DNA from: Begonia masoniana
Taxonomy: Eukaryota > Streptophyta > Magnoliopsida > Cucurbitales > Begoniaceae
Assembly (NCBI GenBank): GCA_022432975.1
Contig: CM039511.1
Span: forward strand, 48,184,902-48,248,901
Direction: 5' to 3'
DNA: 64,000 nucleotides
The notes beneath the pieces are model-generated. The model saw only the letters and a program-made list of their open reading frames with translations. It was not told the origin of the DNA and made no database searches. The translations under genes were made by a program, and so were the position numbers. Of the stretch, positions 49,020-61,900 are shown in pieces (the stretch's first letter is position 1; the number at the start of each line of letters is the position of its first letter).

Positions 49020-50013
49020 GGCTCAAATCCGAATCCATAAAAAATATTAAGGCATAGCATAAATGAGACCGCTGATCATTTTATACAACCTAATTTTCAT
49101 TTTCACTCTCGGGATGCTTGGGACTCACCCTTTACTTGAACTTGCCACCAGTGATCGATGACCATAATGGTGGGACAAATCCAAGTCAGTTGAATTTGGT
49201 AGTTCTCTTCATTGACTTCTCTCTTTTTACACCCCCTTTGTATACGTTCCGTCCTAGGGTTTGCACCTCCAATAAGCCGTGGGCCGACCTACCACTCTCT
49301 TATGTAGTATTTATTAGCTTTAGCTGAGTTAGGTGGATAGTGCAATAAGCCTCTCTCTGACCCTCCTTTTCTAATACGTCCATCTTTATGAAGTCTCTCC
49401 TCTTATGCGATCCCGGTCCATCATCCACTCAATTTTTAAATTCAAAAGGAAGAGGAGAAAACTTACCAAATTTTAATTAATTATTAGATTTGTTTAATAT
49501 AATTACAAATTATATTAATTAAAAATTCATCTCATTCACATCCCGTAAATTTAAACATACCCAAAAATTATTTCGTTAACTTCTACAGAGTAATTTTTTT
49601 CAAATTAGCAAATTTGATCAATTGCGGCGATAAAATTCCACGTGGTCGCAACAGACAATAGTGAGTCAACTCAAACTCTTACGTTAATATTGTGAACTTT
49701 AGTCCAAAAATTAATAATAACTCGACAACCGAATTCTTAGTGTCAAATTGATGTTTATATTGATCACCATCGTCATTTGAGGAGTTATATTAATGGTAGA
49801 AATCATGGCATAAATCAAAATTGATGACAAATATCATGGCATTAAATCCTGGATATGATTTGGCAGAGATTTTGAAGGGATTTATGGCTGGCAATGGCAA
49901 GTTATAACTGAATCAAGAATAATTTTAACATAATAATTTCATTAAGGAATGAATCCTCAGAAGGGGTAGCAAGTCCTTACCTCCCTTCAAAATTTTGACA
50001 CCCTTTTTTAAAA
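49020..50013. other. AT-rich unclassified repeat-like DNA
   Basis: About 1 kb with no satellite and no gene I recognise. The 69-residue frame at 49118-49327 has no domain. It includes an AT-rich segment with a perfect 11-bp inverted repeat (49494-49504 and 49508-49518, three-base loop). The right end runs into a degraded integrase end of element E without an LTR-like boundary, so it may be a separate insertion or the decayed LTR of another family. Confidence 0.5.
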
Positions 50014-50247
50014 TTAAAGAGTGCTTACAGGACCGTATTCACTCGGTAGGTCGATCTTGTAAGCGATGTCATTGATGCGCTCTAGGACTTGGAAAGGTTC
50101 ATCTCCTCGATGTTGTAGCTTGTTGTTCTGTTTGTTCGAAAACCTTTCTTTTTGTAGACGTAGCCAAACCAAATCTCCAGGTTCAAAAATAAACCTTACC
50201 ATTGCATGAAACTTCTTGACAAATTCATTATTTTTCCTTTCATGCAC
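50014..50247 (-). pseudogene. Element E integrase C-terminal fragment
   Basis: About 78 codons matching the integrase C-terminal domain of the neighbouring elements: FEPGDLVWLRLQKERF, then GDEPFQVLERIND and KIDLPSEYG. A Gly to Glu change is seen in the usually invariant GDGPFQV. The zinc and DDE domains are absent from the sequence immediately upstream, so this is a remnant. It ends where unclassified DNA begins. Confidence 0.8.
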
Positions 50248-50259
50248 AAAAGAAAACTT

Positions 50260-50640
50260 TTAAGTAAACCAAGTTAATAAATTTGACAGGTTTAATGGAT
50301 TAAAATAATCAATAATATCAAACAGTGAATAATATCTAATAGAATTAAAATCTTTTAAAATATAAAAATCAGATTTGAAACTTGCAAAATATGTATCTAC
50401 AATTTTGTCATAAACTAAGTTGTGGGCAAAGTAATCAATGACAAATTCTCCAATAAAATAATTTTGCATTTTATCTATCAACCTTATATATATAATAGGT
50501 GCAATATAAAAATCATGTGGCCTTACCAACCACTCAAACCTCATTGATGTTTCCGGTTGATTTGGAACTAACGTACTTTGTATGAGATTTTTATGCTTCT
50601 CAATCTCTCTCAACGGAGAAATTTGACTTCGAAACTTCTC
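50260..50640 (-). pseudogene. Element E degenerate RT and integrase remnants
   Basis: Minus-strand frame of 117 residues (50613 to 50260) that still tracks the RT order weakly: FEWLVRPHDFYIAP in place of [29 protein letters not shown] in place of the YFDD region. The two catalytic Asp of YFDD are replaced by Ala-His. Directly after comes YYSLFDIIDYFNPLNL, which matches the integrase [16 protein letters not shown] motif, so everything between the RT palm and late integrase has been deleted. Very AT-rich. Identification is by motif spacing rather than close similarity. Confidence 0.62.
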
Positions 50641-50661
50641 GGGAATTTCATATTTATTTTT

Positions 50662-50985
50662 CTACAAAAGAAAAGAAATAACACTTGGAAGAAAACTTGG
50701 TGAGTCGTTAGATGATAAATAAATATCTTTATATAAAAGCAAAATCATCTCATGCTTATCCTCACTTTTGTTCATCAACGCAATTTGCTTCTCACTTGAC
50801 TTTTGTTCACTCTCTCCCTCGGTTTTTATCTCTTTTCCCTCGATTTTTCTCTCTTGCTCCCTCGGATTTTCATCCCTCTTTATGCTCTTTTCAACTATTT
50901 TTCTTTCTCCACCTTCTTTCTCTATTTTTGCCTCTTTTTCAACTAATTTCTTTTCACCACTTTTTTTTTTCGGCCTCTTTTTCAA
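50662..50985 (-). pseudogene. Element E charged linker between protease and RT
   Basis: Minus-strand frame of about 107 residues composed largely of Lys and Glu, ending in MILLLYKDIYLSS, which matches [13 protein letters not shown] in the same position of element A. This linker type is shared with A and C. A stop separates it from the protease frame upstream. A plus-strand frame over the same bases is a low-complexity shadow. Confidence 0.75.
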
Positions 50986-51027
50986 CTAATTTCTTTTCAC
51001 CACTTTCTTTCCCTCTTTCATCCTTAA

Positions 51028-52499
51028 TTATTTGAAATTCCTTTGCGATCCTTGTTGATCTTCAATTGCCTCCCATGGCTTTAATGGTGTAAGGATAACA
51101 GTTTTTCCATTGTAAACCAACGAATACTCATTCTTGTAACCATTATACTTGCCGTTTCGGTCATATTGCCAAGGTCTCCCCAAAAGTATGCGTGTAGCTT
51201 GCATCGGCACTACATCACATAAAACTTTATCTTGGTATCTTCCAATTGATAAAGGAACTTCCACCTGTTTATTCACCTTGATTTCTCCACAATCGCTTAA
51301 CCATTGCAACTTGTATGGTTTTGGATGTTGCTCGGTTTTTAAATTCAACTTTTGGACTAGTAATGTACTTGCTACATTGGTGTAACTCCCACTATCGATG
51401 ATCAAACTACAAACTTTGTTTAGCACATGGCATCTTGTATGGAATATATGCTCACGTTGTACTTTGTCTCCATCTTCCTTAGTTTGCACATTCAATACTC
51501 GTCTTGTGACTAAAAGATCTTCTTTTACTGGTTCCTCTACCTCAACGTCACTACAATCCTCAAGTGGTGACATCTCACCATCACTCGAACTCACACTCTC
51601 CACATCGCCATTGTCCCTTAAAATCATAGCTCTTTTATTTGGACAATTTGAAGCTATGTGTCCGAACCCTTGGCATCGAAAGCACTTAATCTCTCGGGTT
51701 CTAATTGGATTTGAAGTCTCAGCCTTATCTTTTTGTGGTAACACTTGATTGTTGGACACAGTTTTTCCCTTAGTCTTTAGTTGCCGCTCAACTTTGATTG
51801 ATTTGTGTAGTAACTCCTCCAAGTCGATGTAGTGTTGTAGATCCACCACATCCGCAATTTCTCGATTCAATACCCCAATAAAACGAGCCATGGTTGCTTC
51901 ATTATCTTCTTCCACATTAGCCCTTATCATGGCTACCTCCATCTCTTTATAATATTCCTCCACACTTTTGAAACCTTGTGTCAAATTTTGGAGCTTGCGA
52001 CTCACGTCTCTATAGTAGTATGATGGAACATATCTTTTTTTTCATGATGGCCTTCAAGTCTTTCCATGTGCTGATTTGTGCTTCACCATTCCTCCTCCGG
52101 TTCTTAACTAATTGATCCCACGAAATACTAGCATAATCCGTGAACTCCATGGTGATTAACTTAAGCTTCTTATCCTCCGAATAATTTTGAAACTCAAATG
52201 CCAAGTCTACTTTTCTTTCCCAATCCAATTATCCCTCGGGATCGTTCTTCCCTTGGAAAGGTGGAATATTTACTTTTGATATTTCGTAAATCATTGTCTT
52301 CTCGGTTTGTCCCTTCATTTCTTTCTTTTGGGTAATAACCACTATACTCTTCGAATTCTCCATCAAAATCCTTCCTTCGCCGCATATGACTAGGGGATGG
52401 AGATTCCAATTGGTCCATCCTCGTATTTAAAGCCTTGAAATTTTCTTGCATGGCTTTCATGAACAACTTTAAGTCCACCTCGTTTTGTTCTCCACTCAT
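51028..52499 (-). pseudogene. Element E gag and protease
   Basis: The gag ATG is at 52499 (MSGEQNEVDLKLF), 84 bases after the CACGTGAGGGAG box in sense. The gag core follows (DWERKVDLAFEFQNYSEDKK), then [20 protein letters not shown], one CCHC knuckle ([14 protein letters not shown]) and an aspartic protease with [12 protein letters not shown] and ILLGRPW. Breaks: one extra base near 52274 and TAA at 52229-52231 before DWERK; one extra A in an eight-A run near 52037-52044. From 52005 to 51028 the frame is open for 325 codons. Protease carries the canonical Asp-Ser-Gly rather than the Asp-Gly-Gly of element A. Confidence 0.88.
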
Positions 52500-53193
52500 G
52501 ATTTTCTTTTCCGACCACAATAAGAAAATAAAAGAAAATAGTTAGAAGTAAAAGAAAAATAATCAAGTAATGGACCTTACCTCTCCCTCACGTGTTTGCT
52601 CTCAATGGATGTCACTCCACTCGTGTTTCGCTAAAAAATTAAGGCTTTTTCTATAATAGTCTCACCCTCTTGCCTTTTACCTCTAGATCTCCCTTTTAGT
52701 TCTTTACGTAAGAACTTGATCGATGGTAAATATTCAACAAGCCAAACTATAAAAAATCAAACTTTAAAGCTTAAAAGTTCAAACTTGTAAATATTGCTAA
52801 ATCAAGGGTACAATTGAAATAAGACAAAATTTTGGACGAGTACAATATTTCAAATGAAGATTCAACAACAATTTGAACCTTCAAAGAATTAAATTTGGAT
52901 AAAGACAATATTTCGAATGAAGATTCAACAATTTGAATTTTCAAAGAACAATTATATACGAATTTAAGAATTTAAAAGGCTAAAAATTTCAAAATATCTA
53001 GAACAAAATTTTGATTTTTTTTTTTGACTTCTCACATCTCTTTTTTTTTTTACTTTTGACAACTTTTTTTTTTTGACTTTTGACAATTCTTTTTTTTTTG
53101 ACTTTTGACAATTTTTTTTTTTTTTGTACTTTTCGAATTTCAAGAGGAGAAATTCACAAGAAGAAAAAAATTGATGATAAAAATCGAGACTTG
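52500..53193 (-). other. Element E 5' leader, truncated
   Basis: In sense (minus) orientation it ends with GGTAAAAGGCAAGAG (52667-52681) and CACGTGAGGGAG (52583-52594), as in A and D. At 53014-53140 there is an imperfect tandem repeat of about 25-28 bases: runs of 8-14 A alternating with GTCAAAAGT-like phrases on the minus strand. Primer site and LTR are lost at the satellite junction near 53193. The 82-residue minus-strand frame is low-complexity. Confidence 0.78.
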
Positions 53194-53764
53194 ATTTGCT
53201 TGATACGTTCAACTCTTTTGGAACAAATCGATTGAAGTGAAGTTTCTAATGCTTCATCAAGAGCATTACTAAGTCTTAGTTTCGCGTCCATAAAGGTTGT
53301 TGGGTCCTCAATACACGTCGTTCTCATCACTTCGAGTTAAAACCTTGAAAGTGAAATGGATAACTTAGGTTCTAACCACAAGTCATATAACACTCAACCT
53401 CATTTGCTTGATACGTTCAACTCTTTTGGAACAAATCGATTGAAGTAAAGTTTCTAATGCTTCATCAAGCGCATTACTAAGTCTTAGTTTCGCGTCCATG
53501 AAGGTTGTTGGGTCCTCAATACACGTCGTTCTCATCACTTCAAGTTAAAACCTTGAATGTGAATTGGATAACTTATGTTCTAACCACAATTTATTTAACA
53601 CTCAACCTCATTTGCTTGATACGTTCAACTCTTTTGGAACAAATCGATTGAAGTGAAGTTTCTAATGCTTCATCAAGCGCATTACTAAGTCTTAGTTTCG
53701 CGTCCATAAAGGTTGTTGGCTCCTGAATACACGTCGTTCTCATCACTTTAAGTAAAAACCTTGA
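53194..53764 (-). repeat. 208-bp satellite, reverse, between E and F
   Basis: About 2.7 reverse monomers of the GATACGTTC (alpha) type, from ATTTGCTTGATACG to AAAACCTTGA, where the element F LTR begins. Confidence 0.94.
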
Positions 53765-54627
53765 TGATATGAACCTAAGATATTAGAGATCTTAGACCCA
53801 ACACGCAATACGGAATTCAAAGGGAATAATGCCTTTATTGATTCGAAAGAATAAGAAGAAGGAACTTGACCCCAATCGATAGATAGCGATGGAACCAAAG
53901 TTATCAGAAAAGTAGCTAGACCCGAACCAAACTCGTTGGTTGAACCTAAGCTATCAAGTTCGATCTTTTCAAGAATACACTTGAAGAAGATCAAGTTCTA
54001 ATCCAAGAATTCAAGAAGAGAATTATAAGGATCTCACCTCAAAGCAAAAGCTTAATAAAAATCAATTCATTCAAAAGTGCCTAAAATCTATTACAAGCCT
54101 CCCTTAAATAGGCAAAGGGATAAAACTAATAAGGTAATAACATAATTAGAAATAATCAAAATATCCTAATTAGACAATAGAAAAGTTTCCAAAAATAAGA
54201 GAAGGAAAATTGGAAAGTGGTGCAAGTGGATGGTGACCGCGGAACTTAGGTTTAAGTAACGTGAGTCTCGAGTTTAATTCAGATTGTGGGCCTAGCCCAA
54301 TGGTGTGGCACTTGTAAGAACTTTGAAGTTAAAAACTCTTGGGCTAGAGTAGTGCCATGTTGGGTGACCATGTGGGAAGTCTTTATTTTTGATACTTCGT
54401 TTTGGGCTTCTTTTCCAGTCCTTGCTTCTTCATCAACACTTAGTAATATTATTGCTCGTTGCACATTTTGTGATGATTCCTTTTCTTGGATGTCTTTGAT
54501 TAAAATTTGTAGTCTTTTGTTTATTTTCTTCGTTCTTGATCTCGTCATTGGTCCTCCTATATTCATCAATGGATCTTGGTTCCCTATTGCTTCTTGATTG
54601 TCCTTAGTTGCTCCTTTGACTACATCA
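53765..54627 (-). mobile_element. 3' LTR of element F
   Basis: 863 bp on the minus strand, TGATGTAGTC to CATATCA. The first 349 bases encode an integrase tail (minus-strand frame down to 54279) with GGPMTRSRTKK. A TATTTAAGG at 54102-54110 (minus) is the best core-promoter candidate. A 103-residue plus-strand frame and an 83-residue minus-strand frame within it are not genes. Confidence 0.85.
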
Positions 54628-54640
54628 TTCCCTCCCTCTT
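54628..54640 (-). promoter_or_regulatory. Polypurine tract of element F
   Basis: AAGAGGGAGGGAA on the minus strand directly before the LTR start, identical to that of element C. Confidence 0.82.
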
Positions 54641-55968
54641 CGAAAGATTCGTCCTCGAATCTGCATCAAACAAAGATAAGTCACTAACATTAAAAGTAGC
54701 GCTTACATTACCATATTCGCTCGGTAAGTCAATCTTATAAGCATTGTCATTGATGCGTTCCAACACTTGGAAGGGACCGTCTCCTCGCGGTTGTAATTTA
54801 TTATTTCTCCGGTCCGCAAATCTCTCCTTTCGTAGATGCACCCAAACCCAATCTCCGGGTTCAAAAATGATTTCTTTTCTACTCTTGTTGGCTTGTTGCG
54901 CATAGTGCTCGTTCTTTTGTATAATGTTTTCTCGAACCTTCGAGTGTAATTCTCTTACGAATTCAGCCTTTCTTTTTCCATTTAAATCAACAAATTCATT
55001 AGAAGGTAATGGTAATAAATCAAGCGGTGTAAGAGGGTTAAAGCCATACACAATTTCAAATGGTGAGTAAGAAGTAGTAGAATGAACAACTCTATTGTAA
55101 GCGAACTCAACATGTGGCAAGCAATTTTTCCATTGTTTTAAATTCTTAGAAATTATTGCTCTCAACAATGTAGATAAAGTTCGATTCACTACCTCGGTTT
55201 GTCCATCCGTTTGGAGGTGTGCCACGGTGGAAAACAACAATTTTGTACCTAGCTTATTTCATAAGGTTCTCCAAAAGTGACTTAGAAACTTCACATCTCT
55301 ATCACTAACAATTGTTCTAGGTAATCCATGTAAACGCACAATTTTTTTAAAAACTAAATCCGCTATATGTGTAGCATCATTAGTTTTAGAACATGCTATA
55401 AAATGTGCCATTTTACTAAATCAATCCACAACCACAAAAATACTATCCTTACCTCCTTGTGTTCTTGGTAAACCTAACACAAAGTCCATGGAAATATCCG
55501 TCCAAGGGTGCTCGGGCACGGGTAAAGGACTATACAATCCATATGGTTTGATTTTTGACTTTGCCTTCCTACATTCAATGCATCTTTCACAAATAGTTAT
55601 AACATCATGCTTCATTTTTGGCCAAAAGAAATGTTCTATCAAGACATTCAAAGTTTTGTCAATTCCAAAGTGTCCCATTAATCCTCCACCATGTGTTTCT
55701 CTAACAAGCAATTCACGTAATGAGCATTTAGGTATACAAAGTTTATCCTATCGAAATAAATACCCATCATGTCTATAATAATCAGCACATGCAATTTTCT
55801 CACAATCTCACCATACATGACAAAAATCCATATCCGATTAATACAAATCCTTAATAAATTCAAATCCTAACAATTTAGATTGTAGAGAAGTGATTAAAAC
55901 GTACCTCCTTGACAACGCATCAGCGACTACGTTGTCTTTACCTTTTTTGTAATGGATGACATATGGAA
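54628..55968 (-). pseudogene. Element F RNase H end and integrase
   Basis: Integrase in one minus-strand frame: [20 protein letters not shown] and CERCIEC (zinc module), [16 protein letters not shown], then the second and third catalytic motifs and [36 protein letters not shown]. In-frame stops at 55748-55750 (TAG), 55421-55423 (TGA in VVVD-x-FSK, consistent with CGA to TGA) and 55259-55261 (TGA at a usual Trp), with further stops in the spacer upstream. One base appears missing near 54652, which shifts the frame just before the LTR-encoded tail. [14 protein letters not shown] keeps the catalytic Glu. Inactive. Confidence 0.88.
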
Positions 55969-58900
55969 AGGATAACTTAGGTTCTAACCACAAGTCATGT
56001 AACACTCAACCTCATTTGCTTGATACGTTCAACTCTTTTGGAACAAATCGATTGAAGTGAAGTTTCTAATGCTTCATCAAGCACATTACTAAGTCTTAGT
56101 TTCACGTCCATGAAGGTTGTTGGGTCCTCAATACACGTCGTTCTCATCACTTCAAGTTAAAACCTTGTAAGTGAAATCGATAACTTAGGTTCTAACCGCA
56201 AGTCATGTAACACTCAACCTCATTTGCTTGATACGTTCAACTCTTTTGGAAAAAATTGATTGAAATAAAGTTTCCAATGCTCCATCAAGCGCATTACAAA
56301 GTCTTAGTTTCGCGTCCATGAAGGTTGTTGGGTCCTCAATGCACGTCGTTCTCATCACTTCAAGTTAAAACCTTGAAAGTGAAATGGATAACTTAGGTTC
56401 TAACCACAAGTAATGTAACACTCAACCTCATTTGCTTGATATGTTCCATTCTTTTGGAACAAATCGATTGAAGTGAAGTTTATAATGCTTCATCAAGCGC
56501 ATTACTAAGTCTTAGTTTCGCGTCCATGAAGGTTGTTGGGTCCTCAATACACGTCGTTCTCATCACTTCAAGTTAAAACCTTGTAAGTGAAATAGATAAC
56601 TTAGGTTCTAACCGCAAGTCATGTAACACTCAACCTCATTTGCTTGATACGTTCAACTCTTTTGGAACAAATCGATTGAAGTAAAGTTTCCAATGCTTCA
56701 TCAAGCGCATTACAAAGTCTTAGTTTCGCGTCCATGAAGGTTGTTGGGTCCTCAATACACGTCGTTCTCATCACTTCAAGTTAAAACCTTGAAAGTGAAA
56801 TGGATAACTTAGGTTCTAACCACAAGTCATGTAACACTCAACCTCATTTTCTTGATACGTTCAACTCTTTTGGAACAAATCGATTGAAGTAAGTTTCTAA
56901 ATGCTTCATCAAGCACATTACTAAGTCTTAGTTTCGCGTCCATGAAGGTTGTTTGGTCCTCAATACACGTCGTTCTCATCACTTCAAGTTAAAACCTTGT
57001 AAGTGAAATGGATAACTTAGGTTCTACCCGCAAGTCATGTAACACTCAACCTCATTTGCTTGATACGTTCAACTCTTTTGGAACAAATCGATTGAAGTAA
57101 AGTTTCCAATGCTTCATCAAGCGCATTACAAAGTCTTAGTTTCGCGTCCATGAAGGTTGTTGGGTCCTCAATACACGTCGTTCTCATCACTTCAAGTTAA
57201 AACCTTGAAAGTGAAATGGATAACTTAGGTTCTAACCACAAGTCATGTAACACTCAACCTCATTTTCTTGATACGTTCAACTCTTTTGGAACAAATCGAT
57301 TGAAGTAAAGTTTCTAAAGCTTCATCAAGCACATTACTAAGTCTTAGTTTCGCGTCCATGAATGTTGTTGGGTCCTCAATACACGTCGTTCTCATCACTT
57401 CAAGTTAAAACCTTGTAAGTGAAATCAATAACTTAGGTTCTAACCGCAAGTCATGTAACACTCAACCTCATTTGCTTGATACGTTCAACTCTTTTGGAAC
57501 AAATCGATTGAAGTGAAGTTTATAATGCTTCATGAAGCGCATTACTAAGTCTTAGTTTCGCGTCCATGAAGGTTGTCGGGTCCTCAATACACGTCGTTCT
57601 CATCACTTCAAGTTAAAACCCTGTAAGTAAAATCGATAACTTAGGTTCTAACCGCAAGTCATGTAACACTCAACCTCATTTGCTTGATACGTTCAACTCT
57701 TTTGGAACAAATCGATTGAAGTGAAGTTTCTAAGGCTTCATCAAGTGCATTACTAAGTCTTAGTTTCGCGTCCATGAAGGTTGTTGGGTCCTCAATACAC
57801 GTCGTTCTCATCACTTCAAGTTAAAACCTTGAAAGTGAAATAGATAACTTAGGTTCTAACCACAAGTCATGTAACACTCAACCTCATTTTCTTGATACGT
57901 TCAACTCTTTTGGAACAAATCGATTGAAGTAAAGTTTCTAATGCTTCATCAAGCACATTACTAAGTCTTAGTTTCACGTCCATGAATGTTGTTGGGTCCT
58001 CAATACACGTCGTTCTCATCACTTCAAGTTAAAACCTTGTAAGTGAAATCAATAACTTAGGTTCTAACCGCAAGTCATGTAACACTCAACCTCATTTGCT
58101 TGATACGTTCAACTCTTTTGGAACAAATCGATTGAAGTGAAGTTTATAATGCTTCATGAAGCGCATTACTAAGTCTTAGTTTCGCGTCCATGAAGGTTGT
58201 CGGGTCCTCAATACACGTCGTTCTCATCACTTCAAGTTAAAACCCTGTAAGTAAAATCGATAACTTAGGTTCTAACCGCAAGTCATGTAACATTCAACCT
58301 CATTTGCTTGATACGTTCAACTCTTTTGGAACAAATCGATTGAAGTGAAGTTTCTAATGCTTCATCAAGCACATTACTAAGTCTTAGTTTCACGTCCATG
58401 AAGGTTGTTGGGTCCTCAATACACGTCGTTCTCATCATTTCAAGTTAAAACCTTGTAAGTGAAATCGATAACTTAGGTTCTAACCGCAAGTCATGTAACA
58501 CTCAACCTCATTTGCTTGATACGTTCAACTCTTTTGGAACAAATTGATTGAAATAAAGTTTCCAATGCTCCATCAAGCGCATTACAAAGTCTTAGTTTCG
58601 CGTCCATGAAGGTTGTTGGGTCCTCAATACACGTCGTTCTCATCACTTCAAGTTAAAACCTTGAAAGTGAAATCGATAACTTAGGTTCTAACCACAAGTA
58701 ATGTAACACTCAACCTCATTTGCTTGATACGTTCCATTCTTTTGGAACAAATCGATTGAAGTGAAGTTTATAATGCTTCATCAAGCGCATTACTAAGTCT
58801 TAGTTTAGCGTCCATGAAGGTTGTTGGGTCCTCAATACACGTCGTTCTCATCACTTCAAGTTAAAACCTTGTAAGTGAAATAGATAACTTAGGTTCTAAC

Positions 58901-61900
58901 CGCAAGTCATGTAACACTCAACCTCATTTGCTTGATACGTTCAACTCTTTTGGAACAAATTGATTGAAGTAAAGTTTCCAATGCTTCATCAAGCGCATTA
59001 CAAAGTCTTAGTTTCGCGTCCATGAAGGTTGTTGGGTCCTCAATACACGTCGTTCTCATCACTTCAAGTTAAAACCTTGAAAGTGAAATGGATAACTTAG
59101 GTTCTAACCACAAGTCATGTAACACTCAACCTCATTTTCTTGATACGTTCAACTCTTTTGGAACAAATCGATTGAAGTAAAGTTTCTAATGCTTCATCAA
59201 GCACATTACTAAGTCTTAGTTTCGCGTCCATGAATGTTGTTGGGTCCTCAATACACGTCGTTCTCATCACTTCAAGTTAAAACCTTGTAAGTGAAATCAA
59301 TAACTTAGGTTCTAACCGCAAGTCATGTAACACTCAACCTCATTTGCTTGATACGTTCAACTCTTTTGGAACAAATCGATTGAAGTGAAGTTTATAATGC
59401 TTCATGAAGCGCATTACTAAGTCTTAGTTCGGCGTCCATGAAGGTTGTCGGGTCCTCAATACACGTCGTTCTCATCACTTCAAGTTAAAACCTTGTAAGT
59501 AAAATCGATAACTTAGGTTCTAACCAGCAAGTCATGTAACACTCAACCTCATTTGCTTGATACGTTCAACTCTTTTGGAACAAATCGATTGAAGTGAAGT
59601 TTCTAAGGCTTAATCAAGTGCATTACTAAGTCTTAGTTTCGCGTCCATGAAGGTTGTTGGGTCCTCAATACACGTCGTTCTCATCACTTCAAGTTAAAAT
59701 CTTGAAAGTGAAATAGATAACTTAGGTTCTAACCACAAGTAATGTAACACTCAACCTCATTTGCTTGATACGTTCCATTCTTTTGGAACAAATCGATTGA
59801 AGTGAAGTTTATAATGCTTCATCAAGCGCATTACTAAGTCTTAGTTTCGCGTCCATAAAGGTTGTTGGGTCCTCAATAGACGTCGTTCTGATCACTTCAA
59901 GTTAAAACCTTGAAAGTGAAATCGATAACTTAGGTTCTAACCACAAGTCATGCAACACTCAACCTCATTTTCTTGATACGTTCAACACTTTTGGAGCAAA
60001 TCGATTGAAGTGAAGTTTCTAATGCTTCATCAAGCGCATTGCTAAGACTTAGTTTCGCGTCCATGAAGGTTGTTTGGTCCACAATACACGTCGTTCTCAT
60101 CACTTCAAGTTAAAACCTTGAAAGTGAAATGGATAAATTAGGTTCTAACCACAAGTCATGTAACACTCAACCTGATTTGCTTAATACGTTCAATTCTTTT
60201 GTAACAAATCGATTGAAATGAAGTTTCTAATGCTTCATCAAGCGCATTACTAAGTCTTAGTTTCGCGTCCATGAAGGTTGTTGGGCCCTCAATACACGTC
60301 GTTCTCATCACTTCAAGTTAAAACCTTGAAAGTGAAATGGATAACTTAAGTTCTAACCACAAGTCATGTAACACTTAACCTCATTTGCTTGTTACGTTCA
60401 ACTCTTTTGTAACAAATCGATTGAAGTAAAGTTTCTAATGCTTCATCAAGCGCATTACTAAGTTTTAGTTTCGCGTCCGAGATGGTTGTTGGGTCCTCAA
60501 TACACGTCGTTCTCATCACTTCAAGTTGAAACCTTGAATGTGAAATGGATAACTTTGGTTCTCACCACAAGTCATGTAACACTCAACCTCATTTGCTTGA
60601 TACCTTCAACTCTTTTGGAACAAATCGATTGAAGTGAGATTTCTAATGCTTCATCAAGCGCATTACTAAGTCTTAGTTTCGCGTCCATGAAGGTTGTTGG
60701 GCCCTCAATACACGTCGTTCTCATCACTTCAAGTTAAAACCTTGAAAGTGAAATGGATAACTTAAGTTCTAACCACAAGTCATGTAACACTTAACCTCAT
60801 TTGCTTGTTACGTTCAACTCTTTTGTAACAAATCGATTGAAGTAAAGTTTCTAATGCTTCATCAAGCGCATTACTAAGTTTTAGTTTCGCGTCAGAGATG
60901 GTTGTTGGGTCCTCAATACACGTCGTTCTCATCACTTCAAGTTGAAACCTTGAATGTGAAATGGATAACTTTGGTTCTCACCACAAGTCATGTAACACTC
61001 AACCTCATTTGCTTGATACCTTCAACTCTTTTGGAACAAATCGATTGAAGTGAGATTTCTAATGCATCATCAAGCGCATTACTAAGTCTTAGTTTCGCGT
61101 CCATGAAGGTTGTTGGGTTCTCAATACACGTCGTTCTCATCACTTCAAGTTAAAACCTTAAAAGTGAAATGGATAACTTAGGTTCTAACCACAAGTCATG
61201 TAACACTCAACCTTATTTGCTTGATACGTTTAACTCTTTTGGAACAAATCGATTGAAGTGAGATTTCTATTGCTTCTTTAAGCGCATTACTAAGTCTTAG
61301 TTTCGCGTCCATGAAGGATGTTGGGTCCTCAATACACGTCCTTCTCATCACTTCAAGTTAAAAACTAGAATGTGAAATGGATAACTTAGGGTCTAACCAC
61401 AAGTCATGTAACACTCAACCTCATTTGCTTGATACGTTCAACTCTTTTGTAAGAAATCGATTGAAGTGAAGTTTCTAATGCTTCATCAATCGCATTACTA
61501 AGTCTTATATCCGCGTCCATGAAGGTTGTTGGGTCCACAATACACGTCGTTCTCATCACTTCAAGTTAAAACCTTGAATGTGAAATGGAAAACTTAGGTT
61601 CTAACCACAAGTCATGTAACACTCAACCTCATTTGCTTGATACGTTCAACTATTTTGAAACAATTCGATTGAAGTGAGGTTTCTAATGCTTCATCAAGCG
61701 CATTACTAAGTCGTAGTTTCGCGTCCATGAAGGTTGTTGGGTCCTCAATACACGTCGTTATCATCACTTCAAGTTAAATTCTTGAAAGTGAAATGGATAA
61801 CTTAGGTTCTAACCACAAGTCATGTAACACTCAACCTCATTTGCTTGATACGTTCAACGCTTTTGTAACAAATGGATTGAAGTGAATTTTCTAATGCTTC

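Larger units (their letters stand above)
50014..53193 (-). mobile_element. Element E: decayed Ty3/gypsy element, minus strand
   Basis: Reading on the minus strand from 53193: leader, gag, protease, charged linker, a degenerate RT fragment, and an integrase C-terminal fragment. No LTR is present at either end: the leader is cut by satellite at about 53193 and the integrase is followed by unclassified DNA. Gag and protease are much better kept than RT and integrase. The integrase C-terminus (NNKLQHRGDEPFQVLERIND, KIDLPSEYG) is closest to that of element F. Confidence 0.85.
53765..55968 (-). mobile_element. Element F: integrase and 3' LTR fragment, minus strand
   Basis: On the minus strand from 55968: end of RNase H ([21 protein letters not shown]), spacer, integrase, polypurine tract and a complete 3' LTR ending GGTTCATATCA at 53765. 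The 5' side is cut by satellite, so two thirds of the element and any target duplication are lost. The LTR differs from those of A, C and D, so this is a fourth LTR family. Confidence 0.9.

Noticed and set aside
49118..49327. Possible host gene of 69 codons
   Set aside because: No recognisable domain, no splice or promoter context, and it lies in repeat-like AT-rich DNA next to a gap.
50712..51035. Plus-strand 107-codon frame rich in Ser, Phe and Leu
   Set aside because: It is the complement of the Lys/Glu-rich linker of element E on the minus strand.
53760..53764. CTTGA as half of a target duplication for element F
   Set aside because: The 5' end of F is truncated, so no partner copy exists and the claim cannot be tested.
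54286..54597. Plus-strand 103-codon frame
   Set aside because: Shadow of the minus-strand integrase tail in the element F LTR.
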